DNA of 5,963 nucleotides, from positions 1-5,963 of the forward strand of contig CAUZEO010000331.1 in the NCBI GenBank assembly GCA_963578625.1, read 5' to 3'. The first letter of the stretch is position 1; each line of letters starts with the position of its first letter. The position numbers and the translations under genes were made by a program. This stretch comes from CAUZEO01 sp963578625 (GTDB taxonomy: Bacteria; Verrucomicrobiota; Kiritimatiellia; SLOV01). Positions 5,021 through 5,963 of the stretch are shown here, in pieces. Under the pieces are notes generated by a model. The model saw only the letters and a program-made list of their open reading frames with translations, made no database searches and was not told where the DNA came from.

Positions 5021-5963
5021 TTAGAACCCGAAGCACGTCAATGATGTTTTGTCTTTGACATAGAGCCGCCCATTCGCGATCGCAAGATGGGCCCACGTCG
5101 GCGAGTCTGCGACTTCCCATATGGCCAACTCCTGATACTTCTCGCTGCTCGCTTCCACGGCGTACAGATCAGCCTCGGTCGTCAAGACCAGCAGCGTATC
5201 ACCTACCCGCGTGAGTGATGCGTTGTCGCCCATCCGGCCTTCGGTCTCCCACTTCACCTCGCCCGTCGCCGTATCCAGGCAGACCAACTGTCCTTTTTTT
5301 CGATTCGAAAACGCAAACAGATGGTCGCGGTAGGCCACAGGTGAACTCAGATAGAGGTTATGCCGTTTGTTTCTCCAGGCTTCGGAGGGTTGCCCTCCCT
5401 CCTCATTCATGCGCGCGGCAAAGACCTCTCGATGCAATCCCGAATAGACGAGCAATCCGTCAACAAAGAGAGGTGTAATGCTGTTTTGCTTCCACGACGT
5501 TTTGAATTCCAGGCTCCAGAGCTTTTTGCCGTCGGTGTTTCGCACGCCCTGGAGAGTTTCGCGCGTGAATGTAACAATCTGCGCCGCATCACCTGTGCCA
5601 ATCAACACCGGAGATGCGTAAGACGGACCGTCGTCGCCTGCCCGCCAGGCTTCGGCTCCGTTGTCCCGGTCATATGCGATCAATGCGCCTCGCTTCTCTC
5701 CGCCCACGTGGACGATAACAAATCCGCCCTCGACGAGACTCGAAGATGCGGTTCCGTACGATGGCGAAGATTCGCCGAATTCGCCCTCATCCCGCTTGCG
5801 CCACACGACCTCTCCGCTTGCGGCATCAAGGCAGGTAAGCGCCCCGCTGATGCCGAGCGCATACACGCGTCCGTCAGCGACCGTGACGGTCGACTTGGGC
5901 CCCTTTCCGTGACGGCGCGCGCCGAGATTCATCTTGTAGGACATGGGGTAATGATACACCCAC
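5021..5963 (-). CDS. PQQ-like beta-propeller repeat protein, C-terminal part (runs off right edge)
   Basis: 313 residues of a gene read right to left are visible, ending at TAA (5021-5023). The frame is still open at the right edge, where it reads W-V-YHYPMSYKMN. A GTG at 5959 could be taken as a start, but the protein already looks mid-domain there, so the true start and any signal peptide probably lie outside. At least four propeller-blade motifs of the PQQ/quinoprotein type appear, each a small-residue strand followed by D/N-x-x-(T/S/D)-G-x-x-x-W: YALGISGALTCLDAASGEVVW (34-54), GALIAYDRDNGAEAW (92-106), GVRNTDGKKLW (139-149) and GQLVCLDTATGEVKW (224-238). A last strand pair ends in LYVKDKTSLTCFGF. 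Such proteins are often periplasmic and many bind no PQQ; no catalytic site is recognisable, so function is unknown. It converges on gcvT and shows no link to the ebo genes. Confidence 0.88.
   Translation of the reverse strand, partial: WVYHYPMSYKMNLGARRHGKGPKSTVTVADGRVYALGISGALTCLDAASGEVVWRKRDEGEFGESSPSYGTASSSLVEGGFVIVHVGGEKRGALIAYDRDNGAEAWRAGDDGPSYASPVLIGTGDAAQIVTFTRETLQGVRNTDGKKLWSLEFKTSWKQNSITPLFVDGLLVYSGLHREVFAARMNEEGGQPSEAWRNKRHNLYLSSPVAYRDHLFAFSNRKKGQLVCLDTATGEVKWETEGRMGDNASLTRVGDTLLVLTTEADLYAVEASSEKYQELAIWEVADSPTWAHLAIANGRLYVKDKTSLTCFGF

Noticed and set aside
1..5963. CRISPR arrays, insertion sequences, tRNA or rRNA genes, tandem repeats
   Set aside because: I looked for repeated spacers, terminal inverted repeats with transposase motifs, tRNA-like arms and tandem units and saw none; coding genes account for nearly all of the window.

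Overview
The window looks like a chromosomal piece of a GC-rich bacterium. Six protein genes fill almost all of it with short gaps, and I see no RNA gene, CRISPR array, insertion sequence or phage gene. The phylum cannot be fixed from sequence alone. Most starts lack a clear Shine-Dalgarno sequence, and a PQQ-like beta-propeller protein with a quinoprotein-type repeat lies at the right edge. These fit many environmental Gram-negative-type lineages (for example Acidobacteriota, Verrucomicrobiota, Planctomycetota or Hydrogenedentota-like bins), but that is inference.

Left part (1-3784, minus strand): a four-gene run of the 'ebo' metabolite-trafficking cluster, transcribed right to left. It holds eboC (UbiA-like membrane prenyltransferase-fold protein), an alkaline-phosphatase-superfamily phosphodiesterase of the type found in ebo clusters (eboF-like), eboD (3-dehydroquinate-synthase-like sugar phosphate cyclase) and the first 105 codons of eboE (TIM-barrel protein), which runs off the left edge. 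Intergenic gaps are 17, 47 and 12 nt, so this is probably one operon. The 47-nt gap contains an extended -10 element and an imperfect hairpin, suggesting an internal promoter for eboD-eboE. From published work on other organisms, ebo clusters accompany secondary metabolites (scytonemin in cyanobacteria, a nematode-repellent trait in Pseudomonas) and are thought to move a precursor across the cytoplasmic membrane; the chemistry is unsolved. The partners eboA and eboB (TatD-like) are not in the window and could only lie beyond the left edge or elsewhere.

Middle and right: gcvT (aminomethyltransferase of the glycine cleavage system) is transcribed divergently from eboC across about 103 nt. Its 3' end converges on a PQQ-like beta-propeller protein on the minus strand, whose N-terminus lies beyond the right edge. 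These two genes show no evident functional link to the ebo run. The most interesting content is the ebo cluster itself: its gene order, the departures of its enzymes from the canonical active sites of their parent families, and the signal in the gap before eboD.
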